From the NCBI RefSeq assembly GCF_041262165.1, contig NZ_JBGCBY010000036.1, positions 1 through 64,000 on the forward strand: a stretch of DNA of 64,000 nucleotides. Reading direction: 5' to 3'. The stretch is from Streptacidiphilus sp041262165. Lineage in GTDB: Bacteria > Actinomycetota > Actinomycetes > Streptomycetales > Streptomycetaceae. Each line of letters begins with the position of its first letter. Within the stretch, counting starts at the first letter, position 1. Shown here one piece after another: positions 35,363 to 43,925 of this stretch. The notes under the pieces were generated by a model, which worked only from the letters and a program-made list of their open reading frames with translations, made no database searches and was not told the origin of the DNA. The position numbers were made by a program, and so were the translations under genes.

Positions 35363-36121
35363 TCAGCTGGCGAGGCCGATGACGAGCCACATGAAGGCCG
35401 TCCCGGCGATGGTGCACAGCAGGGTGGAGCGGGAGGGATGCGGGCTGTGCGCCTCGGGGAGGATGTCCGAGGTCGCCAGGTACATCAGAAAGCCCGAGAA
35501 GAAGCCCAGGTAGAGCCCGACGGCATGCTCGGGGATGGTGAACAGCAGGGTGATGCCCGCGCCCACGACCGGGGCGACCGCGTCGCAGGCGAGCAGGGTG
35601 AGTGCACGGCGGCGGTCGCTCCCGTAGAGCCGGGTGATCGTGTAGGTGTTGAAGCCGTCGGCGAAGTCGTGGGCGATGACGGCGATGGCCACCACCGTCC
35701 CGAAGCTGCCGCCGACCTGGAAGGCCGCGCCGATGGCGAAGCCGTCCATCACGCTGTGCAGGCAGAGCGCAGAGGCGGCGGCGAGGCCGAGCCGCTCGCT
35801 GCGGCCGTGCGCATGGCCGTGCTGGTGTCCGTGCTGGTGCTCCGCGTACTCGGACTCGTGGGCCCGGTGGATCGCCACCGAACGCTCCACGACGTGCAGC
35901 ACCAGGAAGCCGAGGACGAACATCAGCAGTCCCTGCGCGACGCCGAACAGCTTGCCGGGCGCGGCGTTCAGGGCCTCGGGCAGCAGGTCGAAGCCGACGA
36001 CACCGAGCATCAGGCCTGCGGCGAGACCCAGCACCAGGTGCCGCTTGTCGCCGACCCTCCCGGCAACCAGCCCGCCGACCAGAGTCATCAGGAAGGCTCC
36101 TGCGGCCACCAGCACCGGCAT
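35363..36121 (-). CDS. ZIP family metal transporter
   Basis: A 252-residue ZIP permease with about eight helices. Metal-site motifs are LHSVMDGFAIGAAF in helix 4 and AHDFADGFNTYTITR in helix 5. A His-rich cytosolic loop (HQHGHQHGHAHG) precedes helix 4. It imports Zn(II) or related divalent metal. ATG 36121 was preferred: the open frame continues upstream across a Fur/Zur-like palindrome, which should be promoter. Zinc- or iron-dependent repression is inferred from that site. Confidence 0.92.
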   Translation of the reverse strand: MPVLVAAGAFLMTLVGGLVAGRVGDKRHLVLGLAAGLMLGVVGFDLLPEALNAAPGKLFGVAQGLLMFVLGFLVLHVVERSVAIHRAHESEYAEHQHGHQHGHAHGRSERLGLAAASALCLHSVMDGFAIGAAFQVGGSFGTVVAIAVIAHDFADGFNTYTITRLYGSDRRRALTLLACDAVAPVVGAGITLLFTIPEHAVGLYLGFFSGFLMYLATSDILPEAHSPHPSRSTLLCTIAGTAFMWLVIGLAS

Positions 36122-36195
36122 TCCCGCACGCTCACTCTCGTTGTGTCCCGCTGCGCGCGTCCGGTCGGCCCCGTGCGTCACGCCAAGCACACGGT

Positions 36196-36214
36196 AATGA
36201 TAATTCTTATCGTT
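36196..36214. promoter_or_regulatory. Fur/Zur-family box upstream of the ZIP transporter
   Basis: AATGATAATTCTTATCGTT is an 8-3-8 near-palindrome (one mismatch) of the Fur-superfamily type, 75-93 bp before the ZIP start. Zur would be the expected regulator for a zinc importer; Fur-type iron control is the alternative. Confidence 0.65.
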
Positions 36215-36469
36215 AACGGGCTCCGCGGGCGGGGTGCGAGTCCCCACCCGCGCTCTCTCCGCAGCCGTGCGCGACCCCGTGCCTCCACGCGCCCCGAGTT
36301 CCCCCGGACGGGTCAGCGCTGAGGCCCTTACTCCTGTCTATGGCGCTGCGTACTCTGGCGGGGAGCATCAGCCGCAGCGGGGACGGGGGCGGTGATCATG
36401 CCGGGGCGGCGGTTCGCAGTGCGCGGGGAGCGGAGGCGCGAAAGTCGGCCGCATGGAGCTCGGCCCGCC

Positions 36470-37288
36470 ATGCCCGCGCTCGCGCCGCGTCGGCGCCCCG
36501 TTGTCGCGCCAGTCCTGTCGCTCTCGGTGGCCCTGCTGCTCGCAGCAGCCGGCTGCGCCCTGAACAGGGTCGGCGGAGCAGGGGCGACGCCCACGTCACC
36601 ACGGGTCAGCTTTCTGCCGGGCCGAAGTGCCGCGCTGACGGCACCCGGGGCAAGCCCGTCCGCCGGGCCGACCTCCGGCAGCCGGGGCACGGCCGGGCGC
36701 ACCCCCGGAACCTCCCCGTCCACGCCCACCCGCCGCAGCCCGCTCCGGCACGCCACCCCGCCCGAAACGACGGCCGGCACGTCCACCTTCTTCCCGGTCG
36801 GCGCCTGCGCGGGCCACCGGCCAGGCACCGCTGACGGCGTCTACCAGCAGGTCCCCTGCACCGATTCCGGCGCCCTGGCCATCGTGGTCAAGCGCATGGC
36901 AGTGGGGGCGAGCGCCGTGTCCTGCCCCTCCGGCACCGACTTCGTCCTCGACCTCAGCACCGTTCACAAGACCAGCGGCAGCGCGCATCAGGACCGGCGG
37001 CCTGCGGGGATCGCCTGCCTGCGGAACCTCCGCCCACCCCATCCCGGTGACCCCGGCGGCGGTGGGGGGATCGACATCGTCGTCGGCGACTGCATGTACG
37101 GCTCGGGCAGCGGCGTGGTGCAGGAAACCGCGTGCGACGGCAGTGGCGCCCACCCCCCGGTCTACCTGATCGTGGCGCTGGTGGCGCGAGACCGCGACTG
37201 CCCGCCCGGCACAGCGGTGTTCATCACCGTCCACAACCCGGGCTTCCCGGTTCAGATCGCCTGCGCACTCGCCCTGCGCCACAACTGA
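36470..37288 (+). CDS. Putative lipoprotein
   Basis: A 272-residue exported protein. With ATG 36470 the N-terminus is basic (PRRRP), then LSLSVALLLAAAGC with a lipobox Cys near residue 28, so it should be lipid-anchored outside the membrane. A Pro/Thr/Ser-rich stalk follows (to about residue 100), then two similar Cys-containing units (TFFPVGACAGHRPG...YQQVPCTDSG and VGDCMYGSGSGVVQETACDGSG) with PSGTDFVL / PPGTAVFI ends. GTG 36392 or ATG 36398 would add a long basic leader. Function unknown. Confidence 0.75.
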   Translation: MPALAPRRRPVVAPVLSLSVALLLAAAGCALNRVGGAGATPTSPRVSFLPGRSAALTAPGASPSAGPTSGSRGTAGRTPGTSPSTPTRRSPLRHATPPETTAGTSTFFPVGACAGHRPGTADGVYQQVPCTDSGALAIVVKRMAVGASAVSCPSGTDFVLDLSTVHKTSGSAHQDRRPAGIACLRNLRPPHPGDPGGGGGIDIVVGDCMYGSGSGVVQETACDGSGAHPPVYLIVALVARDRDCPPGTAVFITVHNPGFPVQIACALALRHN

Positions 37289-37322
37289 GCGTGCGTCGGT
37301 CCGCCGCCGGGCGCACCGGTCG

Positions 37323-37760
37323 TCACCTGCTCGCCACTTCCGCGTACGCCGCCGAGAGCTCCGGCGACCCCTCGGCCGCCCAGCCGTGTCCCACCGCCAC
37401 CACGTCGACCTCGCGGCCGCTCGCGAGCACGACCATCGGGCGCCCGTCCGCCAGCAGCTCCCAGTTCGCGCCCTCGACCCCGCGCACGATCACCGTGCCG
37501 AGGTAGAGCCCGGCATCGTTGCCCAGCCACTCCGAGGTGTCCGGGTCGACACGCCACTCGGGAAGGAGCTGGTCGAGTGCGCCGAGCGAGGCCGCCGAGT
37601 CGTCGAGCTGCAACCCGGCGGCGAGCGCGTGCTCCCGCAGCAGCCCGCACTCCGAGAGCATCTCGCCGAGGCTGCCTGGCACATCCGTCCCGGCGTCGTA
37701 GAGAACCCTGGCGGCGGCGTCACGCCGAGGACGCCACCGGTCGAGGAATGCGAAGCCCAT
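37323..37760 (-). CDS. Conserved hypothetical protein (DUF6278-like)
   Basis: A 145-residue soluble protein. MGFAFLDRWRPRR, LLSECGLLREHALAAGLQLDDSAASLGALDQLLPEW and WLGNDAGLYLGTVIVRGVEGANWELLADGRPMVVLASGREVDVVAVGHGW match a small family I recall from Streptomyces as DUF6278. It has no known function. It lies downstream of the Mrr-like gene in the same direction, 117 nt apart. Confidence 0.75.
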   Translation of the reverse strand: MGFAFLDRWRPRRDAAARVLYDAGTDVPGSLGEMLSECGLLREHALAAGLQLDDSAASLGALDQLLPEWRVDPDTSEWLGNDAGLYLGTVIVRGVEGANWELLADGRPMVVLASGREVDVVAVGHGWAAEGSPELSAAYAEVASR

Positions 37761-37876
37761 GTCCCCAGAGTGACAGCATGCACTCGCCCCGGCACCGCAT
37801 GCGCATGCGCAACGCGCAACTCTTTACGACAGCGAGAGCGATATCGACTACGACTACGACATCGACCGCGCGGGCC

Positions 37877-39478
37877 TCAACCGCCCAGCTCGGCACCGAG
37901 GTGGGCCCGGACCAGGGCGCGGAGCTCGCCGCCGTCGATCAGCCGCACTTCGGGGCGGGAGGCGGCGGCGAGCACGGCGTCGACGTCGAAGCTGCCGGTG
38001 GTGGCCCAGATGGCGCCCGTCGCCTGTTCCTCCACGACGACCTCGGCGACGTCGCGCACCGCGTCCGCCCGCAACACGGAGGGGCGCCGGGCGACGCAGA
38101 CCACGTGCCGGGTGGCGGCGAACTCCCTTCCGTCGCCCTGCGCGAGGACCAGCAGCCCGTCCCGGCCACGCAGCCGCGGCTCCCAGTCCTCCATCCCCAT
38201 CTGCTCGAACAGCTCGGCGATCATCGCCGCGAACTCGCCGGGTGACAGCTCCTCAGGAGCGGGCGGCCCGGAGCGACCGATCGCGAAGGCCGTCACCGGT
38301 GCGGGGCCGAACGGGTCCTGGGTCAGCACGCAGGGCAGCGCACGCAGGCGTTCCAGTGCCTCGCCGTTGCCGCTCGGAAGCAGCGAGCTGGCGAACAGGT
38401 CCGCCCGCCGGGCGTCCACACTGACCAGGCAGGACTCCCCCGCCTCCGCGGTGACCGCGCGTCCGTTGAGGACGATCCCGTCCAGCCGCGACTCGGTGTC
38501 CGCAGCGAGCAGCGCGTCCAGGGCCCGCAGCGCGAGTCGAGCCACCAGCTGCAGGTAGCGGGCCCGGCACTCACGCTCCGGCCGGGGCACGGCTTCGACG
38601 CCCCCGTCCACGGACACCCGGAACTCCAGCGCCGGCGGCACCACCGACGGCCCCGGCAGCACCAGGTCGACCACGGCCGTCCGGGTCAGCGCGCGATAGG
38701 AGACGCGCGCCGGGACCTCGAGCCCCGGCAGCCTGCCGGCGGCGGCGAGAGCGCGTTCCAGAACGGACTCGACGGCGGCGGGACGGCCTTCCTCGTAGGC
38801 CTTGCGGTAGCCCTCGAGCCGCTCGTTGTACTCCCGGACGCTGCGGGCGCGTTGCTGTTCCTCGCGCTCGTGGGCGAGGCGCGCCTGCTCGGCCTGCGCA
38901 CGCAGTTCCTTCTCCTGGTCCCGGTACTCGCGCAGAGCGCGCTGGTGCCGGAGCCGGGCGGCGGCGAGGTTCTGCTGGTAGGGCCCGCTGAGCAGGGGGC
39001 TTCCCGGGGTCTCACCGGGCACCGGTCCCGGGTCGGGCGCGTAGTCCACCCAGCGCGGCGGTTCGACGACGGCGTCGCCGGGCAGCGGGCGCGGCTCATA
39101 GCTGCGGCGCAGTGCGTCGAAGTCCACGGCAGGCGACGGCTCGGCAGCGAGGGCCAGCAACTCCTCCAGCCGCTGCTCGGCGTCCTCCGCGACCTCGGTG
39201 TACTGCTGCGCCAGGTATGCCCTCCCTCCCCCAAACTCCGTCCGGGGGGACCCCCTGCCCGCCACCACCCCTGCTAGAGGCCCTTCAGGCCACACCCCTT
39301 GTTCGCCGCCCGGCCTCGACCGCGATCCTTCGCGGTCCGCGTCCCAGCTGCCTGTCACCATCGCCGCTCCCCCGTGCCCCTGTCCCCGCGAGGTAGCAAG
39401 CATCTCATCAGCCAGGCCGTCACTCCGGTCCAACAGCTGATCGAGGCGCGTGAGCGGCCCGTCCTCGTCCTCGTCCAT
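37877..39478 (-). CDS. Degenerate Mrr-like (restriction endonuclease fold) protein with coiled coil
   Basis: A 533-residue protein. Residues ~200-245 form a Gln/Glu/Arg-rich coiled coil (ALREYRDQEKELRAQAEQAR...). The last ~110 residues align with the Mrr endonuclease domain: MGMEDWEPRLRGRDGLLVLA, then RHVVCVARR, VRDVAEVVVEEQATGAIWATTGSF, and RLIDGGELRALVRAHLG. The catalytic D...QxK set of Mrr is not kept (QAK position reads CVAR), so nuclease activity is doubtful. Near residues 75-90 the coding strand contains a Streptomyces-type GC hairpin repeat. ATG 39478 has GAGGGGAG upstream; a longer frame to 39568 exists. Confidence 0.8.
   Translation of the reverse strand: MDEDEDGPLTRLDQLLDRSDGLADEMLATSRGQGHGGAAMVTGSWDADREGSRSRPGGEQGVWPEGPLAGVVAGRGSPRTEFGGGRAYLAQQYTEVAEDAEQRLEELLALAAEPSPAVDFDALRRSYEPRPLPGDAVVEPPRWVDYAPDPGPVPGETPGSPLLSGPYQQNLAAARLRHQRALREYRDQEKELRAQAEQARLAHEREEQQRARSVREYNERLEGYRKAYEEGRPAAVESVLERALAAAGRLPGLEVPARVSYRALTRTAVVDLVLPGPSVVPPALEFRVSVDGGVEAVPRPERECRARYLQLVARLALRALDALLAADTESRLDGIVLNGRAVTAEAGESCLVSVDARRADLFASSLLPSGNGEALERLRALPCVLTQDPFGPAPVTAFAIGRSGPPAPEELSPGEFAAMIAELFEQMGMEDWEPRLRGRDGLLVLAQGDGREFAATRHVVCVARRPSVLRADAVRDVAEVVVEEQATGAIWATTGSFDVDAVLAAASRPEVRLIDGGELRALVRAHLGAELGG
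39219..39258. repeat. Streptomyces-type GC hairpin repeat inside a coding region
   Basis: CCTCCCTCCCCC, an 11-nt loop AAACTCCGTCC, then GGGGGGACCCCC. I recall this pattern as a common dispersed repeat in Streptomyces intergenic DNA. Here it is read in frame as GRGSPRTEFGGG in the Mrr-like protein. Confidence 0.55.
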
Positions 39479-39713
39479 GCACCCGTCTCCCCTCACCCCC
39501 TCGTCCTTCCCCGCGCGCCTCCAATGGTGCCGGAACCACGTTGCCGCGGGGAGTCGACGGGCCGTCAACCGGGAGGCGGATGCCAGGTCGGGGACCGCCC
39601 GGCGAATGGTCGGTGAACAGTGGTCCAGTCTTCTCCCGCAGGGGGCGTGCGAGCGTCAGGATCGCGCCGAACCGTGCGTACACCTCGCGCACTCCCCCAC
39701 CGGAGGGACCTCC

Positions 39714-41804
39714 ATGTCTCGTCGTCGAATCGCGACGGCATCGGCCATCGGCGTTGTCGCACTCGCCTCGATAGCCGCCACCACCTCCACGGCGCTCGGC
39801 GCCACTGCCTCCCAGCCCGACTGGCACCACGGCGGCGGCCACGGCCGGGGAACGCTCAGCTACTCGGTCGGCACCCCCGTGGTCGACAAGGTGAAGGGCG
39901 GCCCCTGGACGCTCGCGCAGGGCGACCTCACCCTGGGTTCCTCCTACAGCAGCAGCCTCCCGGTGTTCTCCGGCGGCGGCACCGGCACCATCACCCTCGG
40001 CGGGGTGACCTACCCCAATCTGGCCGTGGACCCGGCCGGCAGCGGCGCCTACCCGGCGGCCAGCGGTGTCACCGGCTCGCCCGGCCCGCTGACCGGCTAC
40101 TGCTCCAGCGGCGGCGCCACCCCGGAGACCGGGACCGTCGTCCGGCAGCCCAAGGGCACCACGCTGCCCATGCAGCCCTACTACTTCCCCTATGTCACCA
40201 GCACGGACGGCGGCGAGACGCTCAACGGCTTCTTCGACTACCGGCCGAAGGACGGGGACGAGGCGGTCGTCGCCGCCACCTCCACCGACCACGGCAAGAC
40301 CTGGAAGTTCGCGGGCCAGGCGCTGGAGCAGAACGCGGGCCTGTGCCCCAACGGCAATACCAACGACGACGGCCAAGGCCACGCGTTCGTGCTGAACGTC
40401 CCCGGCTACGGCGGCAGCGGCCAGGCCGGCAGCGGGCACCGGGCGCAGCTTCTCTACACCTTGAGCCGTCCCACCGGCGACCACCTGGGCGTCGATCTGA
40501 TCGTGCACCGGCTCGCCCCCGAGAACGGCAACCCGCTGGCCGGTCTGCCGGCCGCGGAGCCGGTCGGCCAAGGCGGCAGCACCGCGGCCACCGCCCCGGT
40601 CAGCGTCCCGGCGGGCCCCGGCGGCGACGGGGTGACCATCACCGTGGGCTCGACGGCCAGCTTCGAGCAGCCGGGCCACTTCTCGGTCGACGGCCACGTC
40701 GTGGACTGCAACGACAACAACGCCACGGCGACGGCCTTCACCGGCTGCACCACCCGTGACGCGGGCGGCGTCGGCATCGCGGCGGGCGACGCGGTCAAGG
40801 CCGACTCCGTCATTCCGGCGACGGCCTCGCAGACCTCGGGTCTGATCGCTCCCGACGGCATCATCAGCACCCTGCCGCACTACGCGGGCGCCCCGCACGG
40901 CAGCGTCGCGGTGCTCTATACCGAGAAGATCCTCAACTACTTCACCCCCACCACGACCACGGCGGCGGTCACCCTGCCCGCCGCGACCGTCCCGGTGGCC
41001 GACACCTCGGCGTTCAAGCCGCTGAACGGCTCGCTGACGGTCAGTCTGGGCACGGCGGCCGGGATCGTCCAGGTCAGCTGCACCGGCACGGACGCCACCG
41101 ACCTGACCGGCTGCACCGGCGGCACCGGTGCCGTGGCCAAGGGCAGCAGCGTCGGCGCCCCCGGCGCGGCGGTCGCACCGTACGCGCAGCTGGCGCAGAT
41201 CGGTGAGGGCAAGAACAAGCCCAAGTCGCTCTTCGGCAACAACGAGGACTACTCGGTGGTCCGCGCCGCGTACACCTACGACGGACTGCACTTCACCGAC
41301 CTCGGCCAGGTCTCCGGCCTGAACGATCCCGCGTCCAACAGCAACTCGGTGCTGCGCTGGGTCGGCTCGCGCGGCACGGTGATCACCAACCCGGACGGCA
41401 GCTACGGCCTGTTCCTCTCCGGCGCGTACGCCTCGGACGGCGACAGCGACGCGTTCAACCAGATCTTCTACTCCTCCTCCAGGGACGGGAAGAACTGGAG
41501 TGCCCCGCAGAAGCTGCTCGGCACCGACTACAGCTTCTCCGCGCTGGCGCAGCAGTCGGCGAAGGGCGGCCCGTTGGGCATCAGCGCCTACTACTCGGGC
41601 CGGGTCTACGACCCGACCGTGGTCCAGAACGAGAACGGCACTCTGACCATGCTCTTCGCGGGCTACTCGACCCCGAAGCCGCTGCCGGCCACCGGATCGA
41701 CCGTCGGCACCGACCCGGCGGCGCAGTACACGGTGCCGGCCGCCCAGCCCGCCGAGTACCGCACCATCCTGAGCGTGACCCTGCGCCCGCAGTGGAACCG
41801 TTGA
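39714..41804 (+). CDS. Large secreted protein, sialidase/propeller-like, with duplicated module
   Basis: A 696-residue exported protein. MSRRRIATASAIGVVALASIAATTSTALGA is a clear signal peptide and GGAGGG precedes ATG 39714. Short Asp-box-like motifs (TSTDHGKTWKF, SSSRDGKNWSA) suggest a beta-propeller as in sialidases or GH43/32-type glycosidases. Two homologous ~65-residue inserts (about 293-365 and 415-480) share the layout ...S.F...G..V......C....AT..TGCT...G....G..V. I cannot name the substrate. Stops just before a strong bidirectional terminator. Confidence 0.85.
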   Translation: MSRRRIATASAIGVVALASIAATTSTALGATASQPDWHHGGGHGRGTLSYSVGTPVVDKVKGGPWTLAQGDLTLGSSYSSSLPVFSGGGTGTITLGGVTYPNLAVDPAGSGAYPAASGVTGSPGPLTGYCSSGGATPETGTVVRQPKGTTLPMQPYYFPYVTSTDGGETLNGFFDYRPKDGDEAVVAATSTDHGKTWKFAGQALEQNAGLCPNGNTNDDGQGHAFVLNVPGYGGSGQAGSGHRAQLLYTLSRPTGDHLGVDLIVHRLAPENGNPLAGLPAAEPVGQGGSTAATAPVSVPAGPGGDGVTITVGSTASFEQPGHFSVDGHVVDCNDNNATATAFTGCTTRDAGGVGIAAGDAVKADSVIPATASQTSGLIAPDGIISTLPHYAGAPHGSVAVLYTEKILNYFTPTTTTAAVTLPAATVPVADTSAFKPLNGSLTVSLGTAAGIVQVSCTGTDATDLTGCTGGTGAVAKGSSVGAPGAAVAPYAQLAQIGEGKNKPKSLFGNNEDYSVVRAAYTYDGLHFTDLGQVSGLNDPASNSNSVLRWVGSRGTVITNPDGSYGLFLSGAYASDGDSDAFNQIFYSSSRDGKNWSAPQKLLGTDYSFSALAQQSAKGGPLGISAYYSGRVYDPTVVQNENGTLTMLFAGYSTPKPLPATGSTVGTDPAAQYTVPAAQPAEYRTILSVTLRPQWNR

Positions 41805-41820
41805 TCTGATCGGCCCTCAG

Positions 41821-41851
41821 GGGGCGGTCCGGACCCGGTCCGGACCGCCCC
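41821..41851. terminator. Strong bidirectional terminator hairpin
   Basis: GGGGCGGTCCGGAC (41821-41834), loop CCG, and its exact complement (41838-41851): a 14-bp perfect stem between the convergent ends of the secreted protein and the ArsR gene. Confidence 0.8.
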
Positions 41852-41857
41852 GCTGCT

Positions 41858-42511
41858 TCAACCCTCGCTGGAGCCCTCGCCTCCGTCTGAGCCCTCGCTG
41901 TAGACGGAGATCATCACCTTCAGCGGAACCCCGTCCGGGGTGTCCGGACCCTCCAGGAACTCGGAGATCAACGCGGCGAGGCGCCCGCGGAACTCGACGG
42001 CCCGGTCGGGCGGCAGCCGCACGTCGCCGAGCATGATCAGCGGTCTTCGATAGGCCTGCGCCGGTTCCGGTCGGGCGGTGACATCGACCCGCCCGCTGCC
42101 GACGGCGGATCTGAGCCGCCGGACGTGGCTGTCGATCGCCGCGCCGAACGCAGGCCAGCTGTCGCCCGCGGAGACGTCGCGGTGCAGGAAGTCGCGGCTG
42201 AACTCCAAGCCGGTCTGCGCGGCCATGTAGCGCTGCTCGACGATGCCGGAGACCAGCCGGGTCTCGGCGACCCGGATCAGCCCGCGTTCCTCCAACTGCT
42301 TGAGGTGCCGGTACAGCTTGGTCTGCGGCTCGCCCAGCTCGGTGGCGAGCTCTTTCGCTGTCCAGGCCCGGAAGCCCTGGTCGGTGCCGTCCATCATGAC
42401 CCGCAGCATGGTGACCCGAAGGGGGTCGGCCAGTGCCTTGAGGGTGTCGATGTCATCGACCACGCGTACGCCGGGACGGCGGGCCTCGGTTGCTGTCTGC
42501 GGATCGTTCAT
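41858..42511 (-). CDS. ArsR-type winged-helix regulator
   Basis: A 217-residue regulator: DIDTLKALADPLRVTMLRVMMD and TAKELATELGEPQTKLYRHLKQLEERGLIRVAETR form an ArsR/SmtB winged helix (residues ~20-95). No Cys-based metal site is visible; a longer C-terminal domain probably dimerises or binds a ligand. ATG 42511 was chosen because the alternative GTG 42553 lies inside the operator-like palindrome. Divergent from the MFS exporter, which it probably represses. Confidence 0.88.
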   Translation of the reverse strand: MNDPQTATEARRPGVRVVDDIDTLKALADPLRVTMLRVMMDGTDQGFRAWTAKELATELGEPQTKLYRHLKQLEERGLIRVAETRLVSGIVEQRYMAAQTGLEFSRDFLHRDVSAGDSWPAFGAAIDSHVRRLRSAVGSGRVDVTARPEPAQAYRRPLIMLGDVRLPPDRAVEFRGRLAALISEFLEGPDTPDGVPLKVMISVYSEGSDGGEGSSEG

Positions 42512-42547
42512 GTGTCCATCTTGCCAGGGGCTCACGTCTGCGTCATC

Positions 42548-42565
42548 ATTCACGAGTCAGTGAAT
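42548..42565. promoter_or_regulatory. Operator-like palindrome between ArsR and MFS genes
   Basis: ATTCAC-GAGTCA-GTGAAT is a perfect 6-6-6 inverted repeat; another half-site GTGAAC follows near 42578. It lies between the divergent starts at 42511 and 42608, the natural place for ArsR binding. Confidence 0.6.
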
Positions 42566-42607
42566 GCTTCGCTTCCAGTGAACATTCGCATCCAGGGGAG
42601 GCTGATC

Positions 42608-43867
42608 ATGAGCACGACGACCACACCAATCGAGCCGCGCACCACCGGCCCGGTGCCGCTGCGCCGCAACTGGCGCTTCCAGGCCCTGTGGGCCGGCTCG
42701 ACCGCAGCGCTCACCGGTGTCTACGCCACCGACGTCGCCTACCCCCTGGTCATCCTCGCCCTGACCGGTTCCGCAGCCCTGGCCGGGCTGTTCGGCTTCG
42801 TCCAGGCGGCAGCGACCGTGCTCTGCGGTCTGCCCGCAGGCCAGCTCGTGGACCGGTACGACCGCCGCCGGGTGCTGATCGCGGCCGAGGGCGTCCGTGT
42901 GGTCACCACCGGTGGCGTCGCCGTCGCCTTCGCCCTGCACCAGCTGTCGCTCGTGCAGTTGCTCGTCGCGGCCGCCCTGGTCGGCGGCGCCCAACCCTTC
43001 GTCGGGGCGGCCCGGATGCTGACCGTGCGGAGCGTGGTCGCACCGGAGCAGCTCACCGCCGCGCTCACCCAGGACGAGGTGCGCGGCAGCATCGCCGAAC
43101 TCGCCGGACCGCCGCTCGGCGGCGTGCTCTACGGCCTCAGCCGGATGCTGCCCTTCGCGCTGAGCACGGTCGGCTTCGCGATGTCGCTGGTGTCCGCTCT
43201 GATCGTGCGCCCGGAGCGGGCACCGAGCGCCCCCCGTCCAGGCGCCGGCGCCCAGAACGCCGGCATCTTCGCCGGGATCAAGGAGCTCTGGGCCAACCGG
43301 ACCCTGCGCGCCGCCCTGGTCCTGGTCGTCTTCCTCAACGCCGCAGGAGCCCCGCTCAGCCTGGCCGCCGTCTACCTGCTGCACCAGCAGTCGGCGCCGT
43401 CCTGGTCCATCGGCCTCGCCCTGACCGGCTCCGCTCTCGGCGGGCTGGCCGGCGCCGGACTGGTCAAGCCGCTGCACCAGCGGTTCCGCCCGGGCGCACT
43501 GCTGCTCGGCATCGTCTGCTCCGAGGTGCCGTTGGTACTGGGCCTCGGACTGGTCTCCGGCCCCTGGCTGGTGGCGGCCCTGCTCTTCGGCACCATGGTG
43601 GGCATCCCGACGCTCAGCATCCTGCTGGATGTTCTGATCTTCCGTCAGGTGCCGGACGCGGTGCGTGGCCGCGCCATAACCTCCGCGATGACCATCATCG
43701 GGGTGGGGATCCCCCTCGGCACCGGCTCGCTCGGCCTGCTGCTCCAGTACCTCGGCGGAACCGGCGCCCTGCTGGTGCTCGGCAGCCTGCTCGCCTGCGG
43801 CGCAGCCTGGGCCGCGACCCAGCCCGGTCTCCGGTCGGCCGACTGGCCGACCGATCCGGCCGAGTAG
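42608..43867 (+). CDS. MFS transporter (enterobactin exporter EntS-like)
   Basis: A 419-residue major facilitator with about 12 helices. FQALWAGSTAALTGVYATDVAYPLVIL is helix 1; GLPAGQLVDRYDRRRVLIAAEGVRVV is the loop 2-3 MFS motif A (G-x-x-x-D-R-x-x-R-R). The shape fits MFS_3-type exporters (EntS, macrolide efflux). ATG 42608 has GGGGAGG upstream. Controlled by the divergent ArsR-type gene. Substrate unknown; likely efflux of a toxic compound or siderophore. Confidence 0.92.
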   Translation: MSTTTTPIEPRTTGPVPLRRNWRFQALWAGSTAALTGVYATDVAYPLVILALTGSAALAGLFGFVQAAATVLCGLPAGQLVDRYDRRRVLIAAEGVRVVTTGGVAVAFALHQLSLVQLLVAAALVGGAQPFVGAARMLTVRSVVAPEQLTAALTQDEVRGSIAELAGPPLGGVLYGLSRMLPFALSTVGFAMSLVSALIVRPERAPSAPRPGAGAQNAGIFAGIKELWANRTLRAALVLVVFLNAAGAPLSLAAVYLLHQQSAPSWSIGLALTGSALGGLAGAGLVKPLHQRFRPGALLLGIVCSEVPLVLGLGLVSGPWLVAALLFGTMVGIPTLSILLDVLIFRQVPDAVRGRAITSAMTIIGVGIPLGTGSLGLLLQYLGGTGALLVLGSLLACGAAWAATQPGLRSADWPTDPAE

Positions 43868-43898
43868 GCGGCAGTCCACGGAGCAGGCGATCGCCACC

Positions 43899-43925
43899 CC
43901 GGCGGCCGCCCGCTACGGCCGCCGG
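43899..43925. terminator. Hairpin between convergent MFS and ABC genes
   Basis: CCGGCGGCCG (43899-43908), 7-nt loop, CGGCCGCCGG (43916-43925); it directly abuts the stop of the ABC gene and lies 31 nt after the MFS stop. Confidence 0.65.
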
